From Hyphomicrobiales bacterium (GTDB lineage: Bacteria; Pseudomonadota; Alphaproteobacteria; Rhizobiales; Rhizobiaceae): a stretch of DNA of 64,000 bases. The stretch covers positions 1 through 64,000 of the forward strand of contig UCEZ01000029.1 of the NCBI GenBank assembly GCA_900471525.1, read 5' to 3'. The position numbers and the translations under genes are program-made. Positions 39,179 through 48,434 of this stretch are shown in pieces (the first letter of the stretch is position 1; each line of letters begins with the position of its first letter). The notes beneath the pieces are model-generated. The model was not told the DNA's origin. It made no database searches and was given only the letters and a program-made list of their open reading frames with translations.

Positions 39179-39519
39179 ATGATTATTTACTTATGTCTGA
39201 ATGCTATGACTTTTGTAAATTTATATGCTCAACGTATTGAAATTATTTCAATTTATTCTGGAAATTGAGTTCTGACAGATCGTGTCTGAGGTATAGATCG
39301 CATGGTTGACGCTCGCGCGGCCCGTCGGGCGGCACGAGGCAAGCGTCTTGAAAGACCTGCTGTATGGGATGAAAGCGGCGCCAGGCGCGCATGTCTGCCT
39401 CAGGCGCTGTCCAAGGCATGTCTACGTGACGCGGTGTCTTAAACAGTTCTCACAGGGAGATGCCAGCTCGCGCGAAGAAAAGTTCCGGCGTGGCGAGGCG
39501 CAGCTAGTGGAGACCGTTG
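39179..39519. other. AT-rich intergenic region upstream of the Dha operon
   Basis: These 341 bases lie between the Dha operon promoter and the stop of the GGDEF-EAL gene. The first 110 bases are markedly AT-rich (for example 39180-39265), as expected for upstream promoter elements. A plus-strand open frame from about 39306 runs into the antisense of the GGDEF-EAL gene and shows no family. I see no other element. Confidence 0.45.
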
Positions 39520-41517
39520 CTACGCTGGTCTGCGCAGCCGAGCGGTGTGGGTATCGGGCGTTGGGTCCACAAGGAAATTTTGCGCGGGTGCCGGCCGGCC
39601 GACATGGAACCCCTGGACCTGATCTATGCGAAACTCGCGCATGAGCGCCAGTTGTTCGTCGGTCTCGACGCCTTCGACCAGGATCTTGTGACCGCGATTG
39701 CGCACAAGGCCGATAATATCCTGGAGCATCGCCTTGCCCCGTGGGGTATTGCTGTCATGCAGGAACGAGCGGTCGATCTTGACCGTATCGAAATCGATCA
39801 GGCGAAGCCAGGAAAGACCTGCAAAACCGGTTCCGAAATCATCAAGCCAGATCCTGATCCCCAGCGTCTTCAGGTCGCTGATGCAACGCAGGATGTGCGA
39901 ATTCATCTCCATCTCGAGGCCTTCGGTGATCTCGAAGGCCAGCCTGCCACCAGCGACTCCGGTCTCGCCCAGGATGGCGGCAACGGATGCTGCGAAGCCG
40001 GGTGTCTTGAGCTGGATCGGAGAAACGTTGACGCTCACCACACGCACGTGGTTGTCCATCAACAGTTCGTGGCAGACCGTACGGATCGCCCAGTATCCAA
40101 GGTTCAGGATCGCACCGGTTCGTTCCGCGATGGGTATGAAAAGGCCTGGCGGAACCGAAGTGCCATCGAGCATTTTCAGTCGCATCAGAGCCTCGACAGC
40201 TTCGACGCGGCCTGACGAGACATTGCGAATGGGTTGATAGACCAGCGACACGAGGTTTTGATCGGTCGCGATTTTCAGCAGGGCCGCGATATTTTCGCTC
40301 TCGTCGCTGCTCTGGGGGTCATTCGGATCGAACAGCCTGACGCAATTCCGGCCGTTCGCCTTCGCCGAATAGAGCGCTCGATCCGCCTCGTGGATGACTT
40401 TCTCGAGCTTCGCGCCGGTCTGGTTTCTGGTGAACGAGGCGCCGACGCTGACGGTGACGATCGAAACGCCATCACGGCGCTGCTGGTGCAGCAGCGCCAT
40501 GTTTTCCACCGTGCGGCAAACGGTTTCCGCCAGTTCGGCCACCTGTTCTCGGGTGTCCAGTGGGGCGAGAACAATGAACTCCTCGCCGCCGTAGCGCCCA
40601 ATCGAGCCCTTGTACGGCTGTATCGACTCCTCAAGAGCGTTGGCGACGAGAATGAGGCAACGATCACCTTCCTGATGACCATAGCAGTCATTGTAAATCT
40701 TGAAGAAATCGACGTCGATCAGGATCGTCGCGAAGCCCTTGCCGAATTTTTGCCAATCGTCCCAGTGGTCCCGCAGTCTCTGGTCGATAGCCCGGCGATT
40801 TTCCAGCCCTGTCAAGGGATCGGTGTTCGACAGCCTGAGCAGGGCCTTGCCCCGCTCGGACGCCTCATTGTGCTGGACCTTTGCCTCGAAGGCGTTGAGG
40901 AAGACCTTGTAGCGTTCCCGGTTGAGCTTCCAATTCACATAGGAGGTGAAGACGAAACACGAGATGCAGAAGGTGCCGAAAGCCAGCTTGTAGGACGCGT
41001 CCACGGGTGGAAAGGACTGCAGGGCGGCAAGGAAGATCAGGAGAATGACGATCGATGCGACCAGGGAAAGGCGGAACTGAAAGCTGAAGAACAGGTTGAC
41101 GCTCATCATGAAGATGGAGCCGAAAACCATGTAGTAGGAAATGCTTTGCGTATCCGCGGTCATCAGCGACGGGTATAGCCAACCGGCATACGCCGCAACG
41201 AGCCCGGCCGCGCAGAGGCTGTCGATCGCGTCCGCGCTGGCATTCCTGCGGACCTGCATTTCCAGCAGGACGAAGGCGATCAAGCTGATTGTGAAACGCG
41301 CAGCGACCGTGTAGCGCGCGACGTCCGGAACCAGAAGAATGTCGGTGATCGAAAACAGCAGGTAGACGGTGATCGCGATCCACATGCCCTGTCTGGTGGC
41401 TTGTCTCCGCGTGTCCTGGCCTTCCTGCTGGTAGAGCGCGCGAAGCTCCGCCGCCGCTGGCCTCAGCGGCTCGGTGCGGAGATCGATCTCTACTACGTCG
41501 GCCAGCGTGTGCTTCAT
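39520..41517 (-). CDS. Membrane GGDEF-EAL c-di-GMP enzyme
   Basis: A 665-residue inner-membrane protein. About six hydrophobic helices span residues 45-215 (ITVYLLFSITDILLV, FMMSVNLFFSF, LVASIVILLIFLA). A GGDEF domain follows with active-site GGEEF in IGRYGGEEFIVLAPL. An EAL domain comes next with EALMR, VSVNVSPIQL, FEITEG, WLDDFGTGFAGLSWLRL and KIDRSFL, then ILVEGVE. Both catalytic sets look intact, so it may make and degrade c-di-GMP. The start at ATG 41517 (MKHTLADVVEIDLR) is chosen because the frame upstream is Cys/Arg-rich and unlike protein. No ligand-binding PAS domain is seen; sensing would be through the membrane part. Confidence 0.9.
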   Translation of the reverse strand: MKHTLADVVEIDLRTEPLRPAAAELRALYQQEGQDTRRQATRQGMWIAITVYLLFSITDILLVPDVARYTVAARFTISLIAFVLLEMQVRRNASADAIDSLCAAGLVAAYAGWLYPSLMTADTQSISYYMVFGSIFMMSVNLFFSFQFRLSLVASIVILLIFLAALQSFPPVDASYKLAFGTFCISCFVFTSYVNWKLNRERYKVFLNAFEAKVQHNEASERGKALLRLSNTDPLTGLENRRAIDQRLRDHWDDWQKFGKGFATILIDVDFFKIYNDCYGHQEGDRCLILVANALEESIQPYKGSIGRYGGEEFIVLAPLDTREQVAELAETVCRTVENMALLHQQRRDGVSIVTVSVGASFTRNQTGAKLEKVIHEADRALYSAKANGRNCVRLFDPNDPQSSDESENIAALLKIATDQNLVSLVYQPIRNVSSGRVEAVEALMRLKMLDGTSVPPGLFIPIAERTGAILNLGYWAIRTVCHELLMDNHVRVVSVNVSPIQLKTPGFAASVAAILGETGVAGGRLAFEITEGLEMEMNSHILRCISDLKTLGIRIWLDDFGTGFAGLSWLRLIDFDTVKIDRSFLHDSNTPRGKAMLQDIIGLVRNRGHKILVEGVETDEQLALMREFRIDQVQGFHVGRPAPAQNFLVDPTPDTHTARLRRPA

Positions 41518-41741
41518 GCACGATCCATTGTGTTGCGGCGCATTCTCCCGGGCCCGAGCTCTCCTTCTGACAAATGACATTGTCGCAGACGCCCGCGCCC
41601 GCAATCCGGATAGGCAACCCATCAGGAAGAGGCAGCACTTTTCGGCACAATAGGGGAGGTACATTAAGTTTTCCTGAATTTAGCTAAGGCTGCAGGCGGG
41701 GGTAGCAGTGCCAACTGATACGCGAGTGCGTTAACCATGCC

Positions 41742-42866
41742 ATGCGGATACGTGCAATTTCGGTTGGAACTTCACTCATTCTTGGCCATAATCTTAATGA
41801 TCTATTAACGGATGAGGTTCGTGTGACCCAATTTAAGACTGCTTTCGACGGCGCAAGCCTGATCACCCCCGCGGCCATAAGGAGCGAACTTTCTTCATCC
41901 ACAGATGATCTTCACTACGAGCAACTGGCAACAGGAAGAGTCGAACTTGCGCTTGTGCTGAAGATCGCCCAGCAGCAAATCCAGGAGGATCAAAATCCGG
42001 CACAGATCATACACCGGCTGATCGGGTCGCTTCATGAGGCGCGCCGCAAGTATCACCCGAATGTCTGGCAAGAGCTGATCCCGATCGTGCAGAACCATCC
42101 GGTGGCGGATTTCTTCCACAACGATCCCTTCACGCGCTGGTCGTTCATGAAGCCCCGCGGCTATTCCGGCGATGCTCAACTGATCGACTTCATCTATGGC
42201 CATCCGAGCATTTCGGAGGAAATCGCCAAGGCCTCGCCGCTTGGCAAGGAACTCTATGGTTACACCAGCCAGTCGCCGTCGCCGGTCGCCGTGCGGGAGC
42301 GCCGGGATATCCTGACGCGCTATGTCGATGAAATCGCGGCCGAAAAAGGCCCGGGTACCGAAATCCTGACGGTCGCCGCCGGACATCTGCGCGAGGCCGA
42401 TCGCTCGGTCGCGCTGAAGGAAAAGCGGATAAAGCGGTGGGTGGCGCTCGACCAAGACCCGCTCAGCGTCGGGTCGATGGTGCGGGACTTCAGCGGCACC
42501 TGCATTGAAGCGATCGACGGCTCCGTCCGCGGGTTGCTGACCAAATCGCACAAGATCGGCACGTTCGACTTTATCTACGCGGCCGGCCTCTACGACTATC
42601 TTGCAGACAAGGTTGCGGTGAAGCTGACGCAGACCTGCCTGGACATGCTGAAGCCGAACGGGGTCTTTCTCTTCGCCAATTTCTCGCGTGACGTTCCCGA
42701 CGACGGCTACATGGAGACGTTCATGAACTGGGCGCTGTTGCTGCGCTCGGAAGTCGACATGTGGAACATCATCCATGCCAGCGCGCCGAGGGATCAGTTC
42801 GAAGCGCGCGTCGAATATGGCGCCAACGGCACCATCATCTACGGCGTCATCCGCAAGCGTAACTAA
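41742..42866 (+). CDS. SAM-dependent methyltransferase-like protein
   Basis: A 374-residue protein with a helical N-terminal half (residues 1-170, including WSFMKPRGYSGDAQLIDFIY) and a class I methyltransferase-like core. Motif I resembles ILTVAAGHLREAD, the acidic strand end is WVALDQDPLS, and later segments are FDFIYAAGLYDYL and LKPNGVFLFANFS. Related proteins occur near signalling genes and in fatty-acid methyl-ester (quorum-signal) loci of other proteobacteria, but the reaction is not assigned. It is divergent from the GGDEF-EAL gene. The ATG at 41742 has no clear ribosome-binding site; a GTG at 41823 preceded by GAGG is an alternative start. Confidence 0.75.
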   Translation: MRIRAISVGTSLILGHNLNDLLTDEVRVTQFKTAFDGASLITPAAIRSELSSSTDDLHYEQLATGRVELALVLKIAQQQIQEDQNPAQIIHRLIGSLHEARRKYHPNVWQELIPIVQNHPVADFFHNDPFTRWSFMKPRGYSGDAQLIDFIYGHPSISEEIAKASPLGKELYGYTSQSPSPVAVRERRDILTRYVDEIAAEKGPGTEILTVAAGHLREADRSVALKEKRIKRWVALDQDPLSVGSMVRDFSGTCIEAIDGSVRGLLTKSHKIGTFDFIYAAGLYDYLADKVAVKLTQTCLDMLKPNGVFLFANFSRDVPDDGYMETFMNWALLLRSEVDMWNIIHASAPRDQFEARVEYGANGTIIYGVIRKRN

Positions 42867-42890
42867 AGGCTAACCTAATCCTCAAAAATC

Positions 42891-42913
42891 GGCGCTCGGG
42901 CGAACCGGGCGCC
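42891..42913. terminator. Bidirectional terminator hairpin
   Basis: GGCGCTCGG (42891-42899) pairs with CCGGGCGCC (42905-42913) with one wobble pair. It is flanked on the left by AAAAAT, giving a U-run on the minus strand. It lies between the convergent methyltransferase-like and L-fuconate dehydratase genes. Confidence 0.7.
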
Positions 42914-42921
42914 GTTCCCAG

Positions 42922-44202
42922 TTATACACCCCTGAACAGATACTGCTCGATCGAAGCTGCCTTCATCTCGATGGAGAAGCCCGCGGCCTTCGGCGGCATA
43001 TAGGCGGCATTCTCGATGACGCAGGGCTCGAGGAAGTGTTCGTGCAGGTGGTCGACATATTCAATCACCCGCCCGTCCTTGGTGCCGGATACGGCGACAT
43101 AGTCGATCATCGAGAGATGCTGGACATATTCGCAAAGGCCGACGCCGCCGGCATGCGGCCAGACCGGCAGATCATACTTGGCGGCGATCAGAAGAACGGC
43201 CAGAACCTCGTTCAGCCCGCCCATGCGGCATGAATCAATCTGCACGATATCGATCGCGCCCTCGGCGATGAACTGCTTGAACATGATGCGGTTCTGGCAC
43301 ATCTCGCCGGTCGCGACCTTGACGGAACCGATGCCTGCACGGATCTTGCGATGGCCGGCAACGTCGTCGGGGCTCGTCGGCTCCTCGATGAAGAACGGCT
43401 TGGCGAAGGCCAGCTTGTTGACCCAGTCGATGGCCTCATCGACTTCCCAGACCTGGTTGGCATCGATCATCAGATAGCGATCCGGGCCGATCACTTCACG
43501 GGCAATGCGCAGGCGACGGATGTCGTCGTCGAGATCGCGGCCGACCTTCATCTTGACGTGGTTGAAGCCGGCGTCGATTGCTTCCTGGCAAAGGCGGCGC
43601 AGTTTTTCATCGTCATAACCGAGCCAGCCGGCCGATGTCGTGTAACAGGCGTAACCTTCCGCTTCGAGCGTCGCAATGCGCTCCGCCTTGCCGGCTTCGC
43701 CGCGTTTGAGAATGGCGATCGCTTCGTCGCGGGTGAGCACATCGGTCAAATATCGATAGTCGACGATATCGGCGATCTCTTCGGCCGGCATGTCGGCGAC
43801 CAGCCGCCAGACGGGTTTGCCTGCCTGCTTGGCAAGCAGATCCCAGACGGCATTGACGACGGCGCCGGTGGCAAGGTGCATGGCGCCCTTGTCGGGACCG
43901 ATCCAGCGCAGCTGGCTGTCGCCGGTCAGGTGCCGCCAGAATTTGCCGGGATGCGCGAGGATATCGCCAAGCTCGGCGCCAACAACCAGATGCTTCATCG
44001 CATTGATCGCCGCGCAGCAGATTTCGTTGCCACGGCCGATGGTGAAGGTCAGCCCATGGCCGGAGAGCCCGTCCGTATCGGTGTCCAGAATGACATAGGC
44101 GGCGGAATAATCCGGATCGGGGTTCATCGCGTCCGAACCATCAAGGCTTTGCGAGGTGGGGAAGCGCAGGTCGAAGACGCGGAGGTCGGTGATGCGGGTC
44201 AT
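42922..44202 (-). CDS. L-fuconate dehydratase (enolase superfamily)
   Basis: A 426-residue enzyme predicted to dehydrate L-fuconate to 2-keto-3-deoxy-L-fuconate. It is collinear with the characterised L-fuconate dehydratase/ENOSF1 group: PDPDYSAAYVILDTD, GLTFTIGRGNE, YTTSAGWLGYDD. Catalytic residues are the lysine pair in HVKMKVGRD, metal ligands in LMIDANQVW, FIEEPTSPDD and KVATGEMCQNR, and a histidine in WPHAGGVGLCEYVQHL. It is the last gene of a minus-strand run with a diketo-acid hydrolase and SDR of the same pathway, which supports the assignment strongly. Confidence 0.93.
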   Translation of the reverse strand: MTRITDLRVFDLRFPTSQSLDGSDAMNPDPDYSAAYVILDTDTDGLSGHGLTFTIGRGNEICCAAINAMKHLVVGAELGDILAHPGKFWRHLTGDSQLRWIGPDKGAMHLATGAVVNAVWDLLAKQAGKPVWRLVADMPAEEIADIVDYRYLTDVLTRDEAIAILKRGEAGKAERIATLEAEGYACYTTSAGWLGYDDEKLRRLCQEAIDAGFNHVKMKVGRDLDDDIRRLRIAREVIGPDRYLMIDANQVWEVDEAIDWVNKLAFAKPFFIEEPTSPDDVAGHRKIRAGIGSVKVATGEMCQNRIMFKQFIAEGAIDIVQIDSCRMGGLNEVLAVLLIAAKYDLPVWPHAGGVGLCEYVQHLSMIDYVAVSGTKDGRVIEYVDHLHEHFLEPCVIENAAYMPPKAAGFSIEMKAASIEQYLFRGV

Positions 44203-44247
44203 GGGTTTGCTCCGGATTTTTTATCAGAACGGGCAGCGGCGGTGAGC

Positions 44248-44278
44248 GGTCGGTGCGGGGCAAATGCCCGCGCCGACC
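44248..44278 (-). other. Intra-operon hairpin between FAH and fuconate dehydratase
   Basis: GGTCGGTGCGGG (44248-44259) can pair with CCCGCGCCGACC (44267-44278) with one wobble. It lies 7 bases after the hydrolase stop and 45 bases before the dehydratase start, with no U-tract. An mRNA-stabilising or processing role is likely. Confidence 0.45.
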
Positions 44279-44284
44279 AAAATC

Positions 44285-45130
44285 TCAGATATCCGCCCGT
44301 GTTGTCTGCTTCTGGCTTCCCAGACCTTCGATGCCGAGTTCGACGACATCGCCTGCTTTCAGGTAGCGCGGCGGCTTCATGCCCATGCCGACGCCGGGCG
44401 GTGTGCCTGTCGAAATGATGTCGCCGGGATGCAGCGACATGAACTGGCTGAGATAGGAGACGAGGAAGGCGGCACCATAGACCATGGTCTTGGTCGTGCC
44501 GTACTGTACGGTTTCACCGTTGACCTTCAGCCAGAGTCCGAGGTTCTGCGGATCGGCGACCTCATCCTTGGTCACCAGCCAGGGGCCAATCGGTCCGAAC
44601 GTGTCGCAGGACTTGCCCTTGGTCCACTGGCCGGAACGCTCGATCTGGAACGCGCGTTCGGAGACGTCGTGGACGGTGCAGTAGCCGGCGACATAATCAA
44701 GCGCGTCGGCTTCGGAAACATACTTTGCGGTCTTGCCGATGACGACGCCGAGTTCAACCTCCCAGTCGGTCTTTTCCGAACCGCGCGGGATCAGCAGATC
44801 GTCATTGGGGCCGACGATCGCCGACGTCGCCTTCATGAAAATCACAGGTTCGGGCGGAACCGCCATGCCGGATTCGGCGGCGTGGTCGGCATAGTTAAGA
44901 CCGATGCAGATGAACTTGCCGGTTCCAGTGACGCAGGGGCCGATTCGCGGCGTGCCAGTGACGAGCGGCAGGCTGGCCGGATCGAGTTTTGCCAATTCGG
45001 CAAGCGTTGTCGGATCGATATCCTTGCCGCCGATATCGGAAACATGGCCTGAGAGATCGCGGATTGCGCCGTTGGCATCGAGCACTGCCGGTTTTTCGGC
45101 GCCGGGTTCGCCGTAGCGGAGAAGTTTCAT
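44285..45130 (-). CDS. Fumarylacetoacetate-hydrolase family, diketo-deoxyfuconate hydrolase
   Basis: A 281-residue FAH-family enzyme. In the oxidative L-fucose pathway this family cleaves 2,4-diketo-3-deoxy-L-fuconate to pyruvate and L-lactate. Metal-binding residues appear in WEVELGVVIG (two glutamates) and TVHDVSER (aspartate). Also typical are CIGLNYADHAAESG near residue 75 and GPIGPWLVTKDEV. Its position between the SDR and L-fuconate dehydratase genes fits that role. Other FAH enzymes act on related acids, so the exact substrate rests on context. The ATG at 45130 is clear. Confidence 0.9.
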   Translation of the reverse strand: MKLLRYGEPGAEKPAVLDANGAIRDLSGHVSDIGGKDIDPTTLAELAKLDPASLPLVTGTPRIGPCVTGTGKFICIGLNYADHAAESGMAVPPEPVIFMKATSAIVGPNDDLLIPRGSEKTDWEVELGVVIGKTAKYVSEADALDYVAGYCTVHDVSERAFQIERSGQWTKGKSCDTFGPIGPWLVTKDEVADPQNLGLWLKVNGETVQYGTTKTMVYGAAFLVSYLSQFMSLHPGDIISTGTPPGVGMGMKPPRYLKAGDVVELGIEGLGSQKQTTRADI

Positions 45131-45154
45131 GAGCGTGGTTCCTGTTTTAGAGCG

Positions 45155-45889
45155 TCAGATCGTCCAGCCGCCGTCGATGGCATAGGCCTGGCCGGTCGTG
45201 TAGGTGGCGCCGGCAAGATAGACGGCAAGGTCGGCGATTTCTTCCGGCGTGCCGAGCCGGCTCATGGGCTGGCGGGCAATGAAGGCGGCGCGGGCAGCAT
45301 CGTAATCACCCTGCGCGCGCATACGCTCCTGCAGCGACGGGCTTTCGACCGTGCCGGGGCAGATGGCATTGCAGCGGATGCCTTGCGCGACATAATCGGC
45401 GGCGACGGCCTTGGTCAGGCCGATGACGGCCGCTTTGGTGACGCCATAGGCGAAGCGGTTGGGCACGCCCTTGATGCTGGAGGCGACCGACGACATGTTG
45501 ACGATCGCGCCATCGCCGCGCGCCAGCATGCCTGGCAGAACGGCGCGAATGGTGCGGATCATTGCCTTGACGTTGAGATCGAAGGCGAATTCGAGATCGC
45601 TATCCTTCATCTCCAGAACCGAGCCGCCATGAACCACACCGGCGCAGTTGAACAGCACATCGATGTCGCCGATCTCGGCAATCAGTGTCGAAACCGCATC
45701 GACTTCCAACACATTGAGAATGTGTGTCGAGATCCCGGGCTCCTTTGTCAGGTTGGCAAGCGCCTCGGCGTTGATGTCGGTGGCATGGACGATCGCGCCC
45801 GCTTTGGCAAAGGCGAGGGCCGACGCCCGGCCTATGCCTTGCGCCGCAGCGGTGATCAGGACTTTCTTGCCGGTCAGATTGGCGGTCAT
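45155..45889 (-). CDS. SDR dehydrogenase, 2-keto-3-deoxy-L-fuconate type
   Basis: A 244-residue short-chain dehydrogenase predicted to oxidise 2-keto-3-deoxy-L-fuconate to the 2,4-diketo acid with NAD. The cofactor loop is unusual, AAAQGIGRASALAF instead of TGxxxGIG, as in the BDH2/DHRS6-like group to which known keto-deoxyfuconate dehydrogenases belong. ATDINAE gives NAD preference; the catalytic set is NMSSVAS and YGVTK. It is 24 bases upstream of the FAH gene. The pathway context makes the substrate likely but not proven. Confidence 0.9.
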   Translation of the reverse strand: MTANLTGKKVLITAAAQGIGRASALAFAKAGAIVHATDINAEALANLTKEPGISTHILNVLEVDAVSTLIAEIGDIDVLFNCAGVVHGGSVLEMKDSDLEFAFDLNVKAMIRTIRAVLPGMLARGDGAIVNMSSVASSIKGVPNRFAYGVTKAAVIGLTKAVAADYVAQGIRCNAICPGTVESPSLQERMRAQGDYDAARAAFIARQPMSRLGTPEEIADLAVYLAGATYTTGQAYAIDGGWTI

Positions 45890-45903
45890 GTCATTGGCCT
45901 CTT

Positions 45904-46353
45904 TCAGGTTTTCTTGCGTTCGACGATAAGAATGTGATCGGCAACGAGCACGACTTCGTCGCGCTGGTTGAAGACTTCGCAGCGTTCGGTGACGCGGCCG
46001 GACGCCGGGCGTTTCGGGTCGTCATCCTTGGCCGAGATCGTGACGCGCGTGCGGATCGTATCACCGATATGGACGGGACGGACGAAACGCAACCGGTCGT
46101 AGCCATAGGAAAGGGCAACCGGATTGATCAGGGACGCGGTCAGGCCGACGCCGATGGAAAAGATCATCGTTCCATGGGCGATACGTTGTCCACCCGGCAA
46201 TGTCTTGGCGAATTCGGCATCCATGTGGTGCGGAAAGAAATCGCCCGTGTGACCGGCATGAACGATAAAATCGGTCTCGGTGATCGTCCGGCCGGTGGTC
46301 AGCCGAACCGAACCGAGCTCGTAGTCTTCGAAATGGATGATCTGTTCGCTCAC
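45904..46353 (-). CDS. MaoC-family hot-dog dehydratase-like protein
   Basis: A 149-residue hot-dog protein with the MaoC hydratase signature: [20 protein letters not shown] holds the catalytic Asp/His region, followed by [15 protein letters not shown]. It starts at GTG 46353, whose last bases overlap the stop of the upstream Gfo/Idh gene (GTGA). MaoC enzymes hydrate enoyl-CoA thioesters, yet the textbook fucose pathway has no CoA step, so its role here is open. A second, longer MaoC gene lies at 58334-58888 with the same SYGYDxLRFxxPVxxGDTI region. Confidence 0.88.
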   Translation of the reverse strand: MSEQIIHFEDYELGSVRLTTGRTITETDFIVHAGHTGDFFPHHMDAEFAKTLPGGQRIAHGTMIFSIGVGLTASLINPVALSYGYDRLRFVRPVHIGDTIRTRVTISAKDDDPKRPASGRVTERCEVFNQRDEVVLVADHILIVERKKT

Positions 46354-47429
46354 GGTTCAAGCCCTGGCAATGGCGCAAGCGGCGTCGCCGGTTGCGCACT
46401 GGATTGATAGGCGGCTTCGACCAGCGCCATGGTCTGCCACGCATCCTCGACGGAGCCGATCAGCACCTCGTCTTCGCCGGCGGCAACGCGTTGCAGATTG
46501 GCCATGCGATTGGCAAAGGCATCGGGAAACCATGCGCCTTGCAGCGGCACGGAAATCCATTCGTCACCACCCGCCGGGCGGATCCAGAGTTCGTCCGGTT
46601 CCCCCCGCGGATAATCGAGATTGACGCCGAGCTTGATATAGGCGGCGCCTTTGGTGCCCGAGATGCGGAATTCGCAGGCTTGGAATTTGCGGCCGAAATC
46701 ATGGTCGTGATTGACCGAGAGAACGCAACGCAGCCTGTCGCCATAATCGAGAATGGCGGCCGTGCGGGTCTGGGCTACGTCATGGTTGGGATGGCCGATG
46801 GTCTTGGCGTGGACGCCAAGCGGATTGCCGATGAGGCCACGGATAAAATCCAGGTAGTGGATGGAGTGCATGGCGATTTCGATCCGTGGCAGGCCCTTGA
46901 GGAAAGGCCACAAACCCCACGGCGTCGCCAGCGCCAGCAAGGCGTCGACATCGACGATCTCGCCGAGAAGTCCGCGCTCGACTGCATCCTTCAGCGCCAG
47001 CATCATCGGCGCGAAGCGTAGCTGGAAATTGACAGCTGCTTTCAGGTCTCGGCGCCGGCAAATCGAAAGAATCTCCGTCGCGGCCGCCAGGTCGGAACCC
47101 ATCGGCTTCTGGATCAGCGCAGCCGCACCATGGGGCAGTTTCGATAGGATCGCAGCATGCGCCGCCGGGGGCGTGGCGAGATCGAAAATGGCGTTTTGGA
47201 TCGCGAGCGCCTCGTCCTCGCTGGCGAAGGCTCGGATGCCCCAAGTTTCGGCCAATACGCGCGCTTTTTCGGCATTCGGGTCATAGAGACCAGCGACGGG
47301 AAAACCGGCATTGCGATAGGCCGGGAGATGCGCATCGCCAACGATGCTGCCGGCGCCGAAGATGACGATGGGGCGCGGATTGGCGGGCTTCAGCCACCAT
47401 TGTTGCAACGACTTTGGGTCAAAGGTCAT
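46350..47429 (-). CDS. Gfo/Idh/MocA-family oxidoreductase
   Basis: A 359-residue NAD(P)-dependent oxidoreductase. The N-terminal Rossmann fold begins [20 protein letters not shown], and the EKP-like motif is [10 protein letters not shown] with Gln in place of Glu. The C-terminal beta-sheet domain carries [15 protein letters not shown]. The family acts on sugars, inositols and sugar acids. It is first in the minus-strand run leading to the fuconate enzymes and overlaps the MaoC gene. No standard L-fucose dehydrogenase is seen in the window, so this protein is a candidate for the first oxidation, but a different sugar is equally possible. Confidence 0.86.
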   Translation of the reverse strand: MTFDPKSLQQWWLKPANPRPIVIFGAGSIVGDAHLPAYRNAGFPVAGLYDPNAEKARVLAETWGIRAFASEDEALAIQNAIFDLATPPAAHAAILSKLPHGAAALIQKPMGSDLAAATEILSICRRRDLKAAVNFQLRFAPMMLALKDAVERGLLGEIVDVDALLALATPWGLWPFLKGLPRIEIAMHSIHYLDFIRGLIGNPLGVHAKTIGHPNHDVAQTRTAAILDYGDRLRCVLSVNHDHDFGRKFQACEFRISGTKGAAYIKLGVNLDYPRGEPDELWIRPAGGDEWISVPLQGAWFPDAFANRMANLQRVAAGEDEVLIGSVEDAWQTMALVEAAYQSSAQPATPLAPLPGLEP

Positions 47430-48092
47430 GGGTTGAAACTCCGAAGCTGCCCCTCATCCGGCCTGTCGGTTCTCGTTGAGAGTGATGGGGTGTGGTTCTT
47501 GGTCATGCGACACCTCCGAAGAAAAGCTGCGACAACTCTGCGTCGAGCCGATCGCATCACATTGGGTCGATCCAAAGAAGCTCGGTTCGCTCGTGCAGCT
47601 GTCGCCACATCCGCATGAAACGGGTGGCTTTTAGAGCCCTCCGGTCCGACCATGGAGATTGCTGCAACTAGGAAACGCGATATGTCATCCATGTTGGCAC
47701 TTCATGTCCTCGCCGCGGAGCGCGGTGATGGACTTCGTCCGGAACTCGTGGAAGCGCTCAAACGACAAGACCTTATGGATCGGCTTCCCTCCATCTCTAT
47801 GCCGCCTGGGGATTCTTCTCCCCTTGGCGACGTTGTTCGTTTCTTGCCTTGTCCAAAAGAGCGGAAATTCTGATCCGCGCGCTGGGTTTGTGTTGCAGAT
47901 TTCGGCATCTGTGGCAGACAACGGATTTTGAGTGTCAGGGGTGATTTCCAAATCTGGTCGGTGCGCCGGGCATTCACGGTTGAGATCGCCTCCCTGTCCG
48001 CGTTCTTCGTTGCCGCAAACCCGACAAGGTTCCATATCGCTTGCGTGGTGAGGGGCAATTCTTGTGCGGGCTCGGCCGGCCCTGAAAATATG
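47430..48092. other. Non-coding region between two fucose-locus operons
   Basis: These 663 bases carry the promoter side of the Gfo/Idh gene and the 3' flank of the mutarotase gene. Short open frames on both strands (for example minus 47426-47692 and plus 47652-47873) match no family known to me and lack good ribosome-binding sites. The segment near 47449-47470 (CTGCCCCTCATCCGGCCTG) resembles the start of repeated intergenic elements common in rhizobia. Decayed repeat or gene remnants are likely. Confidence 0.5.
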
Positions 48093-48422
48093 TCAATCAT
48101 GATGGAAAACCTCTTCCATCATCGCCCACCACTCACCTTGCCTGCGGGTGGCGAGCGGCTTCTGGCAGGGCATGCAGACCGACCACCATTCTTTGTTTTT
48201 CGGATGCGCAGCCATCCTGGCCATGTCGGCATCGAAATCGCTGCCGACATATTCCCAGTAACCGAACAGCAGGTTTTCCGGCTCCTTCAGGAAGATCGAA
48301 TAGTTGGTGATGTTGCAGTCCGAGATCAGGGCAAGGATATCCGGCCATACAGCCGCGTGAAGACGCCTGTATTCCTCGACCTTGGCCGGCTCAAGCCCGA
48401 TCATCATGCCCATGCGCTGCAT
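48093..48422 (-). CDS. L-rhamnose/L-fucose mutarotase family protein
   Basis: A 109-residue RhaM/RhaU-type mutarotase that interconverts alpha and beta anomers of a 6-deoxy-L-sugar. Typical features are EYRRLHAAVWPDILALISDC with the catalytic His, NYSIFL, LFGYWEYVGSDF, and a C-terminal WWSVCMPCQKPL. The ATG at 48422 has GGGAG upstream. It lies 12 bases after an enolase-superfamily gene and behind an ABC importer, so it acts on the imported sugar. Fucose is suggested by the rest of the locus; rhamnose cannot be excluded. Confidence 0.9.
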   Translation of the reverse strand: MQRMGMMIGLEPAKVEEYRRLHAAVWPDILALISDCNITNYSIFLKEPENLLFGYWEYVGSDFDADMARMAAHPKNKEWWSVCMPCQKPLATRRQGEWWAMMEEVFHHD

Positions 48423-48434
48423 AACCGTCTCCCG

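Noticed and set aside
39306..39644. Possible 112-residue plus-strand protein near the Dha promoter
   Set aside because: It overlaps the 3' end of the GGDEF-EAL gene in antisense and is Cys/Arg-rich.
47426..47692. Small minus-strand open frame in the 663-base gap
   Set aside because: It looks like translated intergenic repeat; it overlaps the Gfo/Idh start and has no supporting signal.
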